A stretch of 44,709 nucleotides of DNA from Methanobacteriota archaeon (lineage in GTDB: Archaea > Halobacteriota > Methanomicrobia > Methanomicrobiales > Methanospirillaceae), in NCBI GenBank assembly GCA_029547145.1, contig JAKPPV010000020.1, positions 1-44,709 of the forward strand. Reading direction: 5' to 3'. This document shows, piece after piece, positions 1 to 8,834 of this stretch (position 1 is the stretch's first letter; each line of letters starts with the position of its first letter). Below the pieces are notes generated by a model. The model did not search any database and was not told the DNA's origin. It saw only the letters and a list, made by a program, of their open reading frames with translations. The position numbers were made by a program, and so were the translations under genes.

Positions 1-1194
1 CCGGATGTAATGGTATTCGGTCTTCGTCGACGACTGCCCCGCCCGGTCGGTGACGGAAAGGGAGACGGTGTAGAGCCCGCTCGTCGTGTAGGTGTGGGTG
101 GGGTACTGGAGGGTGGACGTCCCGCCGTCGCCGAAGTCCCACCGCCACTCCTTCGCGTTCGGGGTGTAGTCCAGGAACTGGACGGTGTGCGGTGCCGGCC
201 CGGACTGGGGGTACGCGGCGAAGGAGGGGGACGGGCCGGCGGTGGGCGTCGGGGTGGGTGTCGGTGTCGGGGTGGGGTCCGGCGTGAGGGTCACCGTCGG
301 TGTCGGGGGGACCGTCGGTGTCGGGGTGGGCACGGGCGGGTCGTAGACACAGACACCCAGCTGCTCCACGGAGTAGCCGTACTGGGAGACGATCACCCTG
401 CCCGTGGGGGTGACCGCGATCCCCCGCGGGTGGCGGACCTGCCTTTCCGACGACCCACCGATCAGGGTGCCGTCCGGCGAAAAGACCCGGAAGTCCGTCG
501 ATCCCACCTCCTCGAACCCGGCGACGATCACGTTGTCCGCCCGATCGATCGCGAGCCCCTCCACGCCGTTGACGAACCCGCTGTCGATCGGGGAGACGGC
601 ACGGTACGCCGGGTCGAAGACGGAGACGGTGCGCGAATTCCGGACCGCAATCAGGATATGGTCCGTGCCGTTCACGGCGATCGTCCAGGGATTCACCCCG
701 GAGACGAACTCTTCGACCCGTCTCCCGTCCCGGTCATGCACCTGGACCTTCGGGTAGCTCGAGAGCGTGACGAAGACGAAGTCCGACGAGTTCACCGCGA
801 CACCGTAGGGGTACCCGGCCGTGTACCCGACCTCCCTGATCCTCTCACCGGATGGGTTCAACACCAGGAGCTTCTTCTGACCGAAGTCCGCGACGAAGAG
901 GTATCCCGTCGAGTTGACCGCGATCCCGGTGGGGGTTGGCACGCTCCCATGCCGCCCACACCACTCCAGCGAGGGGCTGAAGATCTCGATCGTGTTCGCC
1001 GAGTACTGGCAGACGTGGATGTATCCCGATCCGTTGACCGCGACGCCCCACCAGCCCGTTGCCAGGCAGTCCCCCCCGGAACAGGTGAGGCACTGCAGGA
1101 ACGGATACCCGGCAGGTGCGGCGGAAACCACCAACACGGTCTGGAGAAGGGCGAGCAGGACGAGCCCGGCGATACGGACCGTTGGACCTGGCAT
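1..1194 (-). CDS. Secreted NHL-type beta-propeller protein with PKD domain, partial
   Basis: Reading the minus strand from the ATG at 1194 gives 398 open codons running off the left edge, so the C-terminus is missing. A hydrophobic signal peptide (about residues 1-25, ending VVSAAPAG) is followed by repeated blade-like units of the form GIAVNSTGYLFVADF, GVAVNSSDFVFVT and TIAVNGTDHILIAV, typical of a six-bladed NHL propeller. A PT-repeat linker (PTPTPTPTPT) leads into a PKD domain with the diagnostic WDFGDGGTST and SLSVTD motifs. It is probably exported and bound to the cell surface or a partner. Propeller and PKD modules of this kind are common in Methanomicrobiales surface proteins and usually mediate binding, not catalysis. 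The substrate is unknown. Confidence 0.85.
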   Translation of the reverse strand, partial: MPGPTVRIAGLVLLALLQTVLVVSAAPAGYPFLQCLTCSGGDCLATGWWGVAVNGSGYIHVCQYSANTIEIFSPSLEWCGRHGSVPTPTGIAVNSTGYLFVADFGQKKLLVLNPSGERIREVGYTAGYPYGVAVNSSDFVFVTLSSYPKVQVHDRDGRRVEEFVSGVNPWTIAVNGTDHILIAVRNSRTVSVFDPAYRAVSPIDSGFVNGVEGLAIDRADNVIVAGFEEVGSTDFRVFSPDGTLIGGSSERQVRHPRGIAVTPTGRVIVSQYGYSVEQLGVCVYDPPVPTPTPTVPPTPTVTLTPDPTPTPTPTPTPTAGPSPSFAAYPQSGPAPHTVQFLDYTPNAKEWRWDFGDGGTSTLQYPTHTYTTSGLYTVSLSVTDRAGQSSTKTEYHYIR

Positions 1195-1390
1195 GAACGA
1201 CTCCCGTGCAGAGTGCTGTACCACCCGGTATTTTCAATTTTTCGAAGATGCCCCGGCGGGACGGGACCACCGTCCCGGGCATCTCGTCCACCACCCGCCG
1301 CCCCGTCCCGCCCGGTCATCGCGGGGAGGGCGGATCGGCGAACGGAGCTCGTAACCCCCATCCGTCCCCCATAGAAAGAGAGTACGGCTC

Positions 1391-1517
1391 ATGTTCGCAT
1401 ATCTCGAGGGAACGGTCGACCCGGTCGACGAGCGGTCGGCCGTCATCGACGTGGGGCTGATCGGCTTCCGCGTGCAGGCACCGGCACCGGTGCTCGCGGC
1501 GCTCCGCCCGAAGCGGG
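1391..1517 (+). repeat. Direct repeat, copy 1 (ruvA 5' end)
   Basis: This ~127-base stretch is repeated in the same orientation at 5404-5530, a 4013-base offset, with about 97% identity by eye. The two copies bracket the dockerin/metallopeptidase and dockerin/TIG genes. Confidence 0.85.
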
Positions 1518-1573
1518 CCTTTCGCGGGATTTCGCTGCGCCTATCGTCACGAGATCTTTTTCACAACCATTAA
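1391..1573 (+). pseudogene. Truncated 5' copy of ruvA
   Basis: The first ~127 bases (1391-1517) match the start of the intact ruvA at 5404 with four visible mismatches. One of these turns the conserved GG of DVGGIGF into L (DVGLIGF). After codon ~42 the reading frame leaves ruvA and stops at 1573, so the product would be about 60 residues with only part of RuvA domain I. The sequence just upstream (CATAGAAAGAGAG) also resembles that before the intact gene (CATATAAAAAGGGAG), but is more diverged. It is most simply a non-functional remnant left by a segmental duplication or insertion that placed the dockerin genes between the two copies. Confidence 0.8.
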
Positions 1574-1584
1574 TTTTTTCACAA
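1557..1584 (+). promoter_or_regulatory. AT-rich promoter with repeated TTTTTCACAA
   Basis: An AT-rich island in otherwise GC-rich DNA lies directly upstream of the ATG at 1598. TTTTTCACAA occurs twice (1557-1566 and 1575-1584), an 18-base period, flanking a TATA-like CATTAATTTTTT. It is a plausible archaeal promoter, and the repeats may be regulator half-sites. No experimental support is visible. Confidence 0.4.
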
Positions 1585-1597
1585 TCTTGTTTCTCAC

Positions 1598-2344
1598 ATG
1601 CGCTCTCTTGTTATCGCACTCGTCCTCCTCCTGCTCATCACTTCCCAGCCCGTCGCCGGGCTCGCGGGACTGGTGCCCATCCCGCCGAACACCCTGGCGC
1701 CCACCGACCCCGACGGCGACGGGAAGTACGAGGACCTGAACGCGAACGGGCGGAAGGACTTCGCGGACGTCGTGCTGTTCTTCAACCAGATGACCTGGAT
1801 CGCAGCGAATGAACCGCTCGCCGCCTTCGACTTCAACGGCAACAACCGGATCGACTTCGCCGACGTCGTCGCCCTTTTTAACGACCTGAGCGCGACACCC
1901 ACCCCCACCCCCACGACAGGCGGGACCTTCATCTCCCAGACGGTCACTCCGTCCCAACAGGAGCAGGTTGTCTGGGGTGGGGGTGTAAACGTGACCATCC
2001 CGGGAGGGGCCCTGAATGAGACGGCGCTGGTGCGCGTTCAGTCGGTCGCGTCGCCCCCGTCCCCGCCCGCAGGAACCTCCAATCTCACGGTCTACGACAT
2101 CACGGTCGGGAGCCAGGTCCGGTTCGACCCCGCACTGGCGATCGAGATCCCGTTCTCGCCCTCGGTGGTCCCGCCGGGGTCCTCCGCTGACGACGTGATC
2201 CGGGGGGTCCGATGGGACGAGACGGCCGGAACATGGCGCGATGTCCCGTGCGCCGTCGACGAGACACGCGGCGTGGCCGTACTCGAGTCGGACCACCTCT
2301 GTGTCGAGGGATATACCGTCCGGCTCCAGCCCCCCCGCCCGTGA
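1598..2344 (+). CDS. Secreted dockerin protein, 5' part of a frameshifted dockerin-metallopeptidase gene
   Basis: ATG at 1598 gives a signal peptide (about residues 1-24) and then, unusually near the N-terminus, a dockerin with two EF-hand-like repeats (DPDGDGKYEDLNANGRKDF and DFNGNNRIDFADVV). A PTPTPTT linker and a beta-rich domain of ~130 residues follow (VNVTIPGGALNETALVRV), resembling ZU5-like modules. The frame stops at 2342-2344, just after a C7 tract at 2330-2336. Adding one C there would join it in frame to the metallopeptidase that follows, so this is probably the first third of a ~725-residue secreted protein. The dockerin region is almost identical to that of the gene at 3844. Alternatively it is a genuine short protein followed by a coupled GTG-started gene. 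Confidence 0.75.
   Translation: MRSLVIALVLLLLITSQPVAGLAGLVPIPPNTLAPTDPDGDGKYEDLNANGRKDFADVVLFFNQMTWIAANEPLAAFDFNGNNRIDFADVVALFNDLSATPTPTPTTGGTFISQTVTPSQQEQVVWGGGVNVTIPGGALNETALVRVQSVASPPSPPAGTSNLTVYDITVGSQVRFDPALAIEIPFSPSVVPPGSSADDVIRGVRWDETAGTWRDVPCAVDETRGVAVLESDHLCVEGYTVRLQPPRP
2330..2336 (+). repeat. C7 homopolymer at frameshift junction
   Basis: Seven consecutive C's sit exactly where the reading frame must shift to join the dockerin/ZU5-like half to the metallopeptidase half. A tract of eight would restore one continuous frame (…RLQPPPPVTEV…). It is either a sequencing or assembly indel, a real disabling mutation, or a slippery tract. Confidence 0.7.
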
Positions 2345-3771
2345 CCGAGGTGATCACGAATCACTTCGTCGTGCACTTCGATCCCGAGGACGACGCGACG
2401 ATCGCGTCCAGCTGGGCGGGGGCCTTCACGACCGCCCAGCAGATGGCAAGTGCGGTTGCAACCGAGCTCGAGGACGCGCATTACGACTACGATGAATTCT
2501 ATGAGTTACGCCCCCCCGTCCCCTCCCGGTTCGCCTGGGACGGCAAGATCCATGTCTACATCGGGGACTATTACGAGAGCGAATGGGGCTGGTTCACCAA
2601 GGATATTCACGTTGCCCGGACCCCATTCGTCCCGCAGCCCACAGGCGCCGCGAACAGGGCGGCACTGGTCCGGGAGCTGCGGCACGAGCTCTTCCACGCG
2701 GAAGAGAACGCCTGGTGGACGGTCGATACGATGCATGTGAACCGGTGGTGGACGGAGGCATGGGCGGAATACGCCTCGACGTACATGTACTCCGGGCTGC
2801 CCGGCACCGACTACCCGCTCGATCCCACCTTCTGCAAGAAACCCCTGACGACCGTGGACGGGAACCACGAATACCAGACGGCGCACTTCATCGAGAAGCT
2901 GCGGAGCCTGATGACCTCCCCTCCGGGATCGTTTGCATCACGATGGTATTCGACCAACCGGCTCTGGACGCTCACCGCTGGGCATGGCGGTTCATTTAAC
3001 GCACTCGACGGCGTGATCAAAGCGGAGAGCGGCGCCTCCCTCTCGGATGTCTATAAGGAGTGGATTATTAACGAAATCTGGAGCGATCACGGGGGCAATG
3101 CGAACTGGATCGTCGATAACCGGCTCCTTGACGGGTCCGTCGAGACGATGGACCTGGATGCCCATCACCGCGAACTGAGCTTCACCGTTCCCGCCGGGGG
3201 AACCTGTTCTGTCAGGGGGGTCCGCGTGACGCCTTCAGTGGACAGGGCCCGGATGATCGCTGTCAGTGTCTCCGCGCCGTTCCCCGATGGAGTCAATTTC
3301 TTTATTGAAGAAGTCGGCGTACCCCTCGGCGATCCCAGAGACGGTCAGTACCTCCACCTTAGTTCTGTCGATTCTTACTCGGGAGAGAGAACGATCTACG
3401 TCGTCCTGACGAACGCGGATGACGCCCCTCATCATGCCACCGTCTCGGTCGACGAGCCCATCATCACGGCCAATCCGGGTGCGCCGACGGTCGACTCGGG
3501 GATCGAGTTCCCGATCCAGATCAGGGCCGAGAACCTCCCGTATGGGCTCGACGAGATCACTTTCACCACCGGAGCTCCCTCTCCATATTCCGGTTACAAG
3601 TTCGGACTAGACAGGAAAGATCCCCTCCTGGTCCGCGTTGCCGGCAATAGCGCAGAGACCGTGCTGTATATTACCGACGGATCGTCCAATGTCGACCATT
3701 CGGTGGCGATCTACGCGAAAGAGAACGGAGTCGCGCTCGCCGGAAAACAGATCGATTACCACGTCAGGTAG
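2341..3771 (+). CDS. HELFH zinc metallopeptidase (gluzincin-like), 3' part of frameshifted gene
   Basis: The frame encodes about 476 residues. HELFH (bases 2683-2697) is followed ~20 residues later by WTEAWAEYAS, giving the HExxH plus downstream Glu arrangement of gluzincin zinc peptidases. The C-terminal ~200 residues look like beta-sandwich domains (VRVTPSVDRARMIAVSVSAP; HATVSVDEPI). No signal peptide exists in this frame, so export needs fusion to the upstream dockerin half. The GTG at 2341 overlaps the upstream stop as GTGA, so coupled re-initiation is possible but would leave the enzyme in the cytoplasm. By eye the peptidase part uses more A/T-ending codons (TAT, ATT, AAA) than its neighbours, hinting at a different origin. 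The substrate is unknown. Confidence 0.7.
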   Translation: MTEVITNHFVVHFDPEDDATIASSWAGAFTTAQQMASAVATELEDAHYDYDEFYELRPPVPSRFAWDGKIHVYIGDYYESEWGWFTKDIHVARTPFVPQPTGAANRAALVRELRHELFHAEENAWWTVDTMHVNRWWTEAWAEYASTYMYSGLPGTDYPLDPTFCKKPLTTVDGNHEYQTAHFIEKLRSLMTSPPGSFASRWYSTNRLWTLTAGHGGSFNALDGVIKAESGASLSDVYKEWIINEIWSDHGGNANWIVDNRLLDGSVETMDLDAHHRELSFTVPAGGTCSVRGVRVTPSVDRARMIAVSVSAPFPDGVNFFIEEVGVPLGDPRDGQYLHLSSVDSYSGERTIYVVLTNADDAPHHATVSVDEPIITANPGAPTVDSGIEFPIQIRAENLPYGLDEITFTTGAPSPYSGYKFGLDRKDPLLVRVAGNSAETVLYITDGSSNVDHSVAIYAKENGVALAGKQIDYHVR

Positions 3772-3843
3772 TGGGGACGTCATGTCTTTTCGGATCCCGA
3801 ACGACAGTCTCGCCGGTGGCAGTAACGGCAAAGAGGAACGGTC

Positions 3844-5322
3844 ATGAACGCCCGGAATTGTAGGACACACTTGCGATCCATCATGGTGATCCTCCTGCTC
3901 CTCGTCGCCCTCGTGCCCACGGCGTCGGGGCAGGCGGGGGTGATCCCGATCCCGCCGAACACCCTGGCACCCACCGACCCCGACGGCGACGGGAAGTACG
4001 AGGACCTGAACGCGAACGGGCGGAAGGACTTCGCGGACGTCGTGCTGTACTTCAACCAGATGACCTGGATCGCGTCGAATGAACCCCTCGCGGCGTTCGA
4101 CTTTAACGGCAACAACCGGATCGACTTCGCCGACGTCGTCGCCCTCTTCAACGACCTGGGCGCGACACCGACGCCCACCCCCACGCCCACCGTGACGGGG
4201 ATCGCGCCGGTATCGGCGTACGCGGGTCGCACGATCAGCGCCACCGTCTCGGGCACCGGCTTCGCGAACGGGATCGAGGTCGCCCTCGTGGGAGGAGGGA
4301 CGACGGTCCTCGCGACGAACGAGACGCTGGTCAGCACGAACGAGGTCGCCTGCACCCTTGCGATCCCACCGGACGCGTACATCGGCTCCTATGGTGTCAC
4401 GGTCCGGAATCCAGGCGCGAGCAGCTGGGTCACGAAGACCGGTGCCTTCACCGTCCTGGCACCGCCGGACGTGACCGTCACCGGGATCGCCCCGGCGACG
4501 GCGTACCGGGGGACAACGACGTACGTCACGATCTACGGGACAGGGTTCGTCCCGGGCGCCCAGGTCCGGATCACGGGCGGAGGACAGACGATCGACGCCA
4601 CCGAGGAGTCCGTGCCGGGTCCGACGACGATCCTCTCCACGCTCACCATCCCTTCGAATGCGTATGTCGGATCGTGGGACGTCGGCGTGCGCAACCCCGG
4701 AGAGACCGCCTGGGTCACGAAGGCGGGTGCCCTCACGGTGCGGGACCCACCGATACCGACCATCACCGGGTTCTCGCCCACGACGATCTACCGGGGGAGC
4801 ATCACCTCGAGACCGGTTGCGGTATACGGAACGAACTTCATCGATGGCGTCGAGGTCGTCCTCGCCGGGGGGGGCCAGACGGTCGAAGCGTTCGGCGAGA
4901 GCGTGCAGGACAGCAGCACCATCAACTGCAATGTCTTCATTCCAACCAATGCATACCTCGGGTCGTGGGACGTTCGAGTCCGGAACCCGGGCACCGCCAC
5001 CTGGGTCACCAAGACGAACGCCTTCGTCATCCGGGACGTCCCGACCGTCTCGAGCATCTCGCCGTCGTCGGCGGCCCGGGGGCAGACAGTCACGGTCACC
5101 GTCAGCGGGTCCAGCTTCGGTGAGGGGCTGAGTGCGTACCTCTTCACGCCGGGCACAATGGTCTGGGGGACCGACGTCACCCTTCTCAGCGCCAACCAGT
5201 TCAGGTGTTCGTTCGCGATCCCGTCCGATGCCGCCGTCGGGGGATATACGCTTGCCATCATGATCCCGGGCATGTCCTACACGGTCGAGAGCTCCGAGGG
5301 ATTCTTCACCGTCCGCGCGTGA
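3844..5322 (+). CDS. Secreted dockerin protein with four IPT/TIG domains
   Basis: A 492-residue product with a signal peptide (about residues 1-30), an N-terminal dockerin of two EF-hand-like repeats (about 41-105) and a PTPTPTPTPT linker. Four immunoglobulin-like IPT/TIG repeats of ~90 residues follow, each opening with a motif like ITGFSPTTIYRGS and closing with GSWDVRVRNPG. No catalytic motif is visible, so a structural or scaffold role is likely, joined to a complex through the dockerin. An AGAGGA ribosome-binding sequence lies upstream of the ATG. The dockerin is ~95% identical at the DNA level to that of the gene at 1598, showing recent duplication of this module, while the downstream cargo differs entirely. 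Confidence 0.88.
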   Translation: MNARNCRTHLRSIMVILLLLVALVPTASGQAGVIPIPPNTLAPTDPDGDGKYEDLNANGRKDFADVVLYFNQMTWIASNEPLAAFDFNGNNRIDFADVVALFNDLGATPTPTPTPTVTGIAPVSAYAGRTISATVSGTGFANGIEVALVGGGTTVLATNETLVSTNEVACTLAIPPDAYIGSYGVTVRNPGASSWVTKTGAFTVLAPPDVTVTGIAPATAYRGTTTYVTIYGTGFVPGAQVRITGGGQTIDATEESVPGPTTILSTLTIPSNAYVGSWDVGVRNPGETAWVTKAGALTVRDPPIPTITGFSPTTIYRGSITSRPVAVYGTNFIDGVEVVLAGGGQTVEAFGESVQDSSTINCNVFIPTNAYLGSWDVRVRNPGTATWVTKTNAFVIRDVPTVSSISPSSAARGQTVTVTVSGSSFGEGLSAYLFTPGTMVWGTDVTLLSANQFRCSFAIPSDAAVGGYTLAIMIPGMSYTVESSEGFFTVRA

Positions 5323-5403
5323 GTGGGACTGGGGACGGTTCCACCCTTGCCGGGACCGAACTCTTAACCCCGGAATGGGCGACATATAAAAAGGGAGCGA
5401 GGG

Positions 5404-5530
5404 ATGTTCGCATATCTCGAGGGAACGGTCGACTCGGTCGACGAGCGGTCGGCCGTCATCGACGTGGGGGGGATCGGCTTCCGCGTGCAGGCACCGGCAC
5501 CGGTGCTCGCGGCGCTCCGCCCGGAGCGGG
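5404..5530 (+). repeat. Direct repeat, copy 2 (within intact ruvA)
   Basis: Partner of the repeat at 1391-1517. Here the sequence continues into a full-length ruvA. Confidence 0.85.
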
Positions 5531-6000
5531 GGCGGGTCCGGGTCCACACCCACCTCGCGGTCCGCGAGGACGGGTGGAGCCTCTACGGCTTTCTGGACCC
5601 CCGGGACCGGGAGGTCTTCCGCGCCCTGATCGGGGTGACCAAGGTCGGGCCGGCCCTCGCCCTCAAGGTCCTCTCCGTGGTCCCCGTCGACGAACTGGTC
5701 CGCGCGGTCCGGGGGGAGGACGAGGCGGTCCTCACCCGCGTCCCCGGGATCGGGGCGAAGTCGGCCCGGCGGCTCGTCCTCGAGCTCCGCGACCGGTTCG
5801 CGGGGCTCGGGACCACCCCTGGCGCCCCGGAGGGGGTCGGTCCGCAGGATGCCGCGTCCGACGCCGTCGCCGCCCTGGTCGCGCTCGGGTTCGGCACCCG
5901 CGAGGCCCAGGAGGCGGTCGGAACCGCCCGGGCGGAGGCACCGGAGGGCGACCTCCAGGGCCTGATCCGCGGGGCGCTCGCCCAGCTCAGGAGGGGATGA
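5404..6000 (+). CDS. ruvA: Holliday junction branch migration protein RuvA
   Basis: The 198-residue length matches the family. The N-terminal OB-fold domain (MFAYLEGTV…[11 protein letters not shown]) is followed by helix-hairpin-helix motifs ([19 protein letters not shown] and [20 protein letters not shown]) and a C-terminal domain III ([19 protein letters not shown]) that contacts RuvB. RuvA forms the tetrameric platform that holds a four-way junction for RuvB-driven branch migration. An AAGGGAG sequence precedes the ATG. ruvB follows one base after the stop, so the two form an operon. RuvAB is the bacterial system. Archaea generally resolve junctions with Hjc, so this pair was probably acquired by transfer, as also annotated in other Methanomicrobiales. 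Confidence 0.95.
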   Translation: MFAYLEGTVDSVDERSAVIDVGGIGFRVQAPAPVLAALRPERGRVRVHTHLAVREDGWSLYGFLDPRDREVFRALIGVTKVGPALALKVLSVVPVDELVRAVRGEDEAVLTRVPGIGAKSARRLVLELRDRFAGLGTTPGAPEGVGPQDAASDAVAALVALGFGTREAQEAVGTARAEAPEGDLQGLIRGALAQLRRG

Positions 6001-6001
6001 G

Positions 6002-7006
6002 GTGAGGGACGGGCGCGAGGTGTCACCGGCGCTCCTCTCCGACGAGGCCGAGGAGACCGCGATCCGGCCGGTCTCGCTCGAGACGTTCATCGGCCAGTCC
6101 GACGTCCGGGAGGCCCTCGCGATCGCGATCGAGGCGGCGAGGCGGCGGAATGAACCGGTCGACCACATCCTCTTCTCCGGGCCGCCCGGGCTCGGCAAGA
6201 CCACGCTCGCCCACATCATCGCCCGGGAGATGGGGGCCGCGATCCGGACCACGACCGGCCCGGTCCTCGAGAAGCCCGGGGACCTCGCCGCCCTCCTCAC
6301 CGCGCTCGGCGAGGGGGACGTCCTCTTTATCGACGAGGTCCACCGGGTCTCGCCGGTCGTCGAGGAGGTGCTCTACTCGGCGATGGAGGACTTCTTCATC
6401 GACGTGATGATCGGCGAGGGGCCGAGCGCCCGGTCGATCCCCCTCTCGCTGGAGCGGTTCACGCTGATCGGCGCCACCACGAAGATCGGCAACCTGGGCG
6501 CGCCCTTCCGCGACCGGTTCGGGATCGTCTGCCGGCTGAACCTCTACGACGAGCCGGACCTGGTCCGGATCGTGGAGCGGTCCGCCGGGATCATGCGGAT
6601 CCCGATCACGCCGGATGGGGCGCTTGAGATCGCCCGCCGGTCCCGGGGGACGCCACGGATCGTGAACCGCCTTCTCCGCCGGGTCCGCGACTACGCCCTG
6701 GTCCGGGGGGACGGCACGATCACCCGACAGTCCGCGGACGAGGCCCTCTCCCTGCTCGGGATCGACCCTCTCGGCCTCGACGACCTGGACCGGCGGATCC
6801 TCTCCACGATCGTCCGGGAGTTCGGCGGCGGCCCCGTCGGGGTCCGGACGATCTCGATCGCGGTCGGCGAGGAGGTCCGGACGATCGAGGAGGTCTACGA
6901 GCCGTACCTGATCCGGATCGGGTTCATCCGGCGGACCCCGCAGGGGCGCGAGGCGACCCCGGCGGCGGTCCGGCACCTGGACGCCATGACCGGCGGTCGT
7001 GCCTAG
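6002..7006 (+). CDS. ruvB: Holliday junction DNA helicase RuvB
   Basis: A 334-residue AAA+ ATPase of typical RuvB length with a GTG start one base after the ruvA stop. It shows Walker A ([11 protein letters not shown]), Walker B (LFIDEVHR), sensor 1 (LIGATTKIG), the arginine-finger region (PFRDRFG), and the C-terminal winged-helix domain ([18 protein letters not shown]). RuvB hexamers pump DNA through the RuvA-bound junction. No ruvC lies nearby. The 3' end overlaps the convergent amidohydrolase gene by four bases through the shared palindrome CTAG at 7003-7006. Confidence 0.96.
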   Translation: MRDGREVSPALLSDEAEETAIRPVSLETFIGQSDVREALAIAIEAARRRNEPVDHILFSGPPGLGKTTLAHIIAREMGAAIRTTTGPVLEKPGDLAALLTALGEGDVLFIDEVHRVSPVVEEVLYSAMEDFFIDVMIGEGPSARSIPLSLERFTLIGATTKIGNLGAPFRDRFGIVCRLNLYDEPDLVRIVERSAGIMRIPITPDGALEIARRSRGTPRIVNRLLRRVRDYALVRGDGTITRQSADEALSLLGIDPLGLDDLDRRILSTIVREFGGGPVGVRTISIAVGEEVRTIEEVYEPYLIRIGFIRRTPQGREATPAAVRHLDAMTGGRA

Positions 7007-8223
7007 GGGGATGGGGCCAGAAGGTCGATTGCGGCCGCGGTGAGGGCAGTCACGCCCGCCGTCAGCACGGTGAGGGGGTCGGGCGCGAAGTCGGCGGCGT
7101 GGAGCCGCCCCGGGCCGGCCCCGATCCGGAGGTAGCAGAGCGGAACGGGCGGTTCGGCCGCGCCGAACGCCCCGAAGTCCTCGGAGCCCGACGAGGGGCC
7201 GAGCATCCCGACCCGCTCAGGCCCGATCGCCGCGCCAATGGCGGCCCGGAGACGGCGGACGAGGGCCGGATCGTTCGAGAACGGCCGGGCCGACTCCGGG
7301 AGGAGGGTCAGCACCGGGAGGCGGTCCTCCGGCACACCGGCGGCCCGGGCGAGCCCGGTGGCGACCCGCTCGATGCCGCAGAGGAGCCGCTCCCGCACCG
7401 CGTCGTCGAAGAAACGGATGTTCAGGCCGAGCCGGACCTCGTCCGGGATCGCGTTGTGCTTCGCCCCCCCGTGGACCGAGGCGACGGTGAGGACGGCGAA
7501 GGCCTGGGGGTCGACCTCGCGGGAGACGACCGACTGGATAGCCACGATCACCTGGGCCGCGAGCAGGACCGGGTCCCGCGTCTCGTCCGGATGGGCCGCG
7601 TGCCCCCCCACGCCCCGGACGAGGAGGTCGAGCGACTCGCCCCCCGCCGACGCGATCCCCTCGGTGAGGAGGACCTGTCCCGCCGGATGACCTGGGGCGA
7701 CGTGCAGCGCGAGGGCCGCATCCGGCCGGCCGAACCGGTCGTAGAGGCCGTCCGCACGCATGGCCGCCGCGCCCGAGACCCACTCCTCGGAGGGCTGGCC
7801 GACCAGGACGAGCCGGCCCCGCCACCGCCCGCGGAGGGCCTGCATGGACCGGGCGAGCCCGACGAGCGCGGCCATGTGCAGGTCGTGGCCGCAGGCGTGC
7901 ATCACCGGCACCTCGTTCCCCCGGGAATCGACGGCGGTCGCCCGGCTCGCGTAGGGGAGGCCCGTCTCCTCCCGCACGGGGAGCGCGTCCATGTCGGCCC
8001 GCACGAGGACGACCGGGCCCGCCCCGTCCTCGAGGACGGCCGCGAGACCGTGCCCCCCGATCCCCCGCGCGACCCGGCAACCGGCCGCCTCCAGGGCAAA
8101 GGCCAGGCGGGCGGCGGTCCGCTCCTCCTGGCCGGAGAGCTCGGGATGGGCGTGCAGGTCCTCGTAGAGTGAAAGAAGGTCGGCATCGACCGCCTCCGCG
8201 ACGGCCGCCTCGATCGGGGTCAT
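7003..8223 (-). CDS. M20-family amidohydrolase (IAA-amino acid/hippurate hydrolase type)
   Basis: A 406-residue protein with the M20D metal-site signature [15 protein letters not shown], the downstream [11 protein letters not shown] with metal-ligand and catalytic acids, the dimerisation-domain [15 protein letters not shown], and the C-terminal metal-ligand [13 protein letters not shown]. Members hydrolyse N-acyl amino acids or related amides with two zinc or manganese ions. The exact substrate cannot be read from sequence. There is no signal peptide, so it is cytoplasmic. It is convergent with ruvB and stands alone on its strand, with no metabolic operon to hint at a substrate. Confidence 0.92.
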   Translation of the reverse strand: MTPIEAAVAEAVDADLLSLYEDLHAHPELSGQEERTAARLAFALEAAGCRVARGIGGHGLAAVLEDGAGPVVLVRADMDALPVREETGLPYASRATAVDSRGNEVPVMHACGHDLHMAALVGLARSMQALRGRWRGRLVLVGQPSEEWVSGAAAMRADGLYDRFGRPDAALALHVAPGHPAGQVLLTEGIASAGGESLDLLVRGVGGHAAHPDETRDPVLLAAQVIVAIQSVVSREVDPQAFAVLTVASVHGGAKHNAIPDEVRLGLNIRFFDDAVRERLLCGIERVATGLARAAGVPEDRLPVLTLLPESARPFSNDPALVRRLRAAIGAAIGPERVGMLGPSSGSEDFGAFGAAEPPVPLCYLRIGAGPGRLHAADFAPDPLTVLTAGVTALTAAAIDLLAPSP

Positions 8224-8306
8224 GCAGGGTACGTCGCCCCGCGGGAGAGATAAAGCCGGCGACGCCGTGCGGGGTTCAGAATAAGAGGGGCGGGGTCGAA
8301 CCCTGT

Positions 8307-8834
8307 ATGATGAGGACAGTTGGCCACCTTTACGCGGCCCTTTTCGCCGCCGTGCTCCTCCTGCTCGTCGTGCCGGCCGCCTCTGCGGCGGAGAACGCGA
8401 CGCAGCAGGCCCCGGGGGCAGAAAACCCGCAGGTCGGGTACATCCAGATCAACACCGTCCCCGACGGGGCGACCGTCTTCGTGAACCGGACGAAGATGAA
8501 CGGCCTCACACCGCTGACGATCAGGGTGCCCGCGATGGTGCCCCAGGAGATCCAGGTGAACAAGTACGGCTATGCGACCGAGCGGAAGGTGATCACCGCC
8601 CCGCCGAACGGGACCGTCCCCTACACGTTCACGCTCCGGACCCTGCCGGGGGTGGACCGGCCCGAGACCGAGCGTCCGGGCGCCGGACGCTCACCGACCG
8701 CCCCGGTCGTCGGAGCGGGTGAGACCGCTCTTCCGACGGCCGCAGAGGCGGACGCGCCCGGGTCGCCCCTCTCCCCCCTCGCCGTGCTCGCCGCCCTCGG
8801 TCTTGCCGGCCTGCTCGTCTCCCTCCGGCGCTAG
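8307..8834 (+). CDS. Membrane-anchored PEGA-domain protein
   Basis: From the ATG at 8307 the product is 175 residues: a signal peptide (about 1-28, ending AASAAE), a PEGA domain (about 45-115: GYIQINTVPDGATVFVNRTK … KYGYATERKVITAPPNG), a Pro/Thr-rich stalk, and a C-terminal hydrophobic segment (SPLAVLAALGLAGLL) ending in RR. That is the layout of a surface protein anchored by its C-terminus, resembling sortase or archaeosortase substrates, though no clear PGF motif is present. PEGA domains are found in archaeal surface-layer-associated proteins. A longer frame begins at 8169, but its N-terminus lacks a signal and overlaps the divergent amidohydrolase. Confidence 0.8.
   Translation: MMRTVGHLYAALFAAVLLLLVVPAASAAENATQQAPGAENPQVGYIQINTVPDGATVFVNRTKMNGLTPLTIRVPAMVPQEIQVNKYGYATERKVITAPPNGTVPYTFTLRTLPGVDRPETERPGAGRSPTAPVVGAGETALPTAAEADAPGSPLSPLAVLAALGLAGLLVSLRR

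Noticed and set aside
3607..6300. Very long minus-strand open frame (897 codons) opposite the dockerin/TIG gene and ruvAB
   Set aside because: It is a GC-rich shadow: highly repetitive Arg/Asp/Gly/Pro composition and no domain, while the plus strand encodes recognisable TIG, RuvA and RuvB proteins across the same bases.
8761..8834. PGF-CTERM/archaeosortase sorting signal in the PEGA protein
   Set aside because: The C-terminal hydrophobic segment and RR tail fit, but the PGF motif is missing, so only a membrane anchor is claimed.
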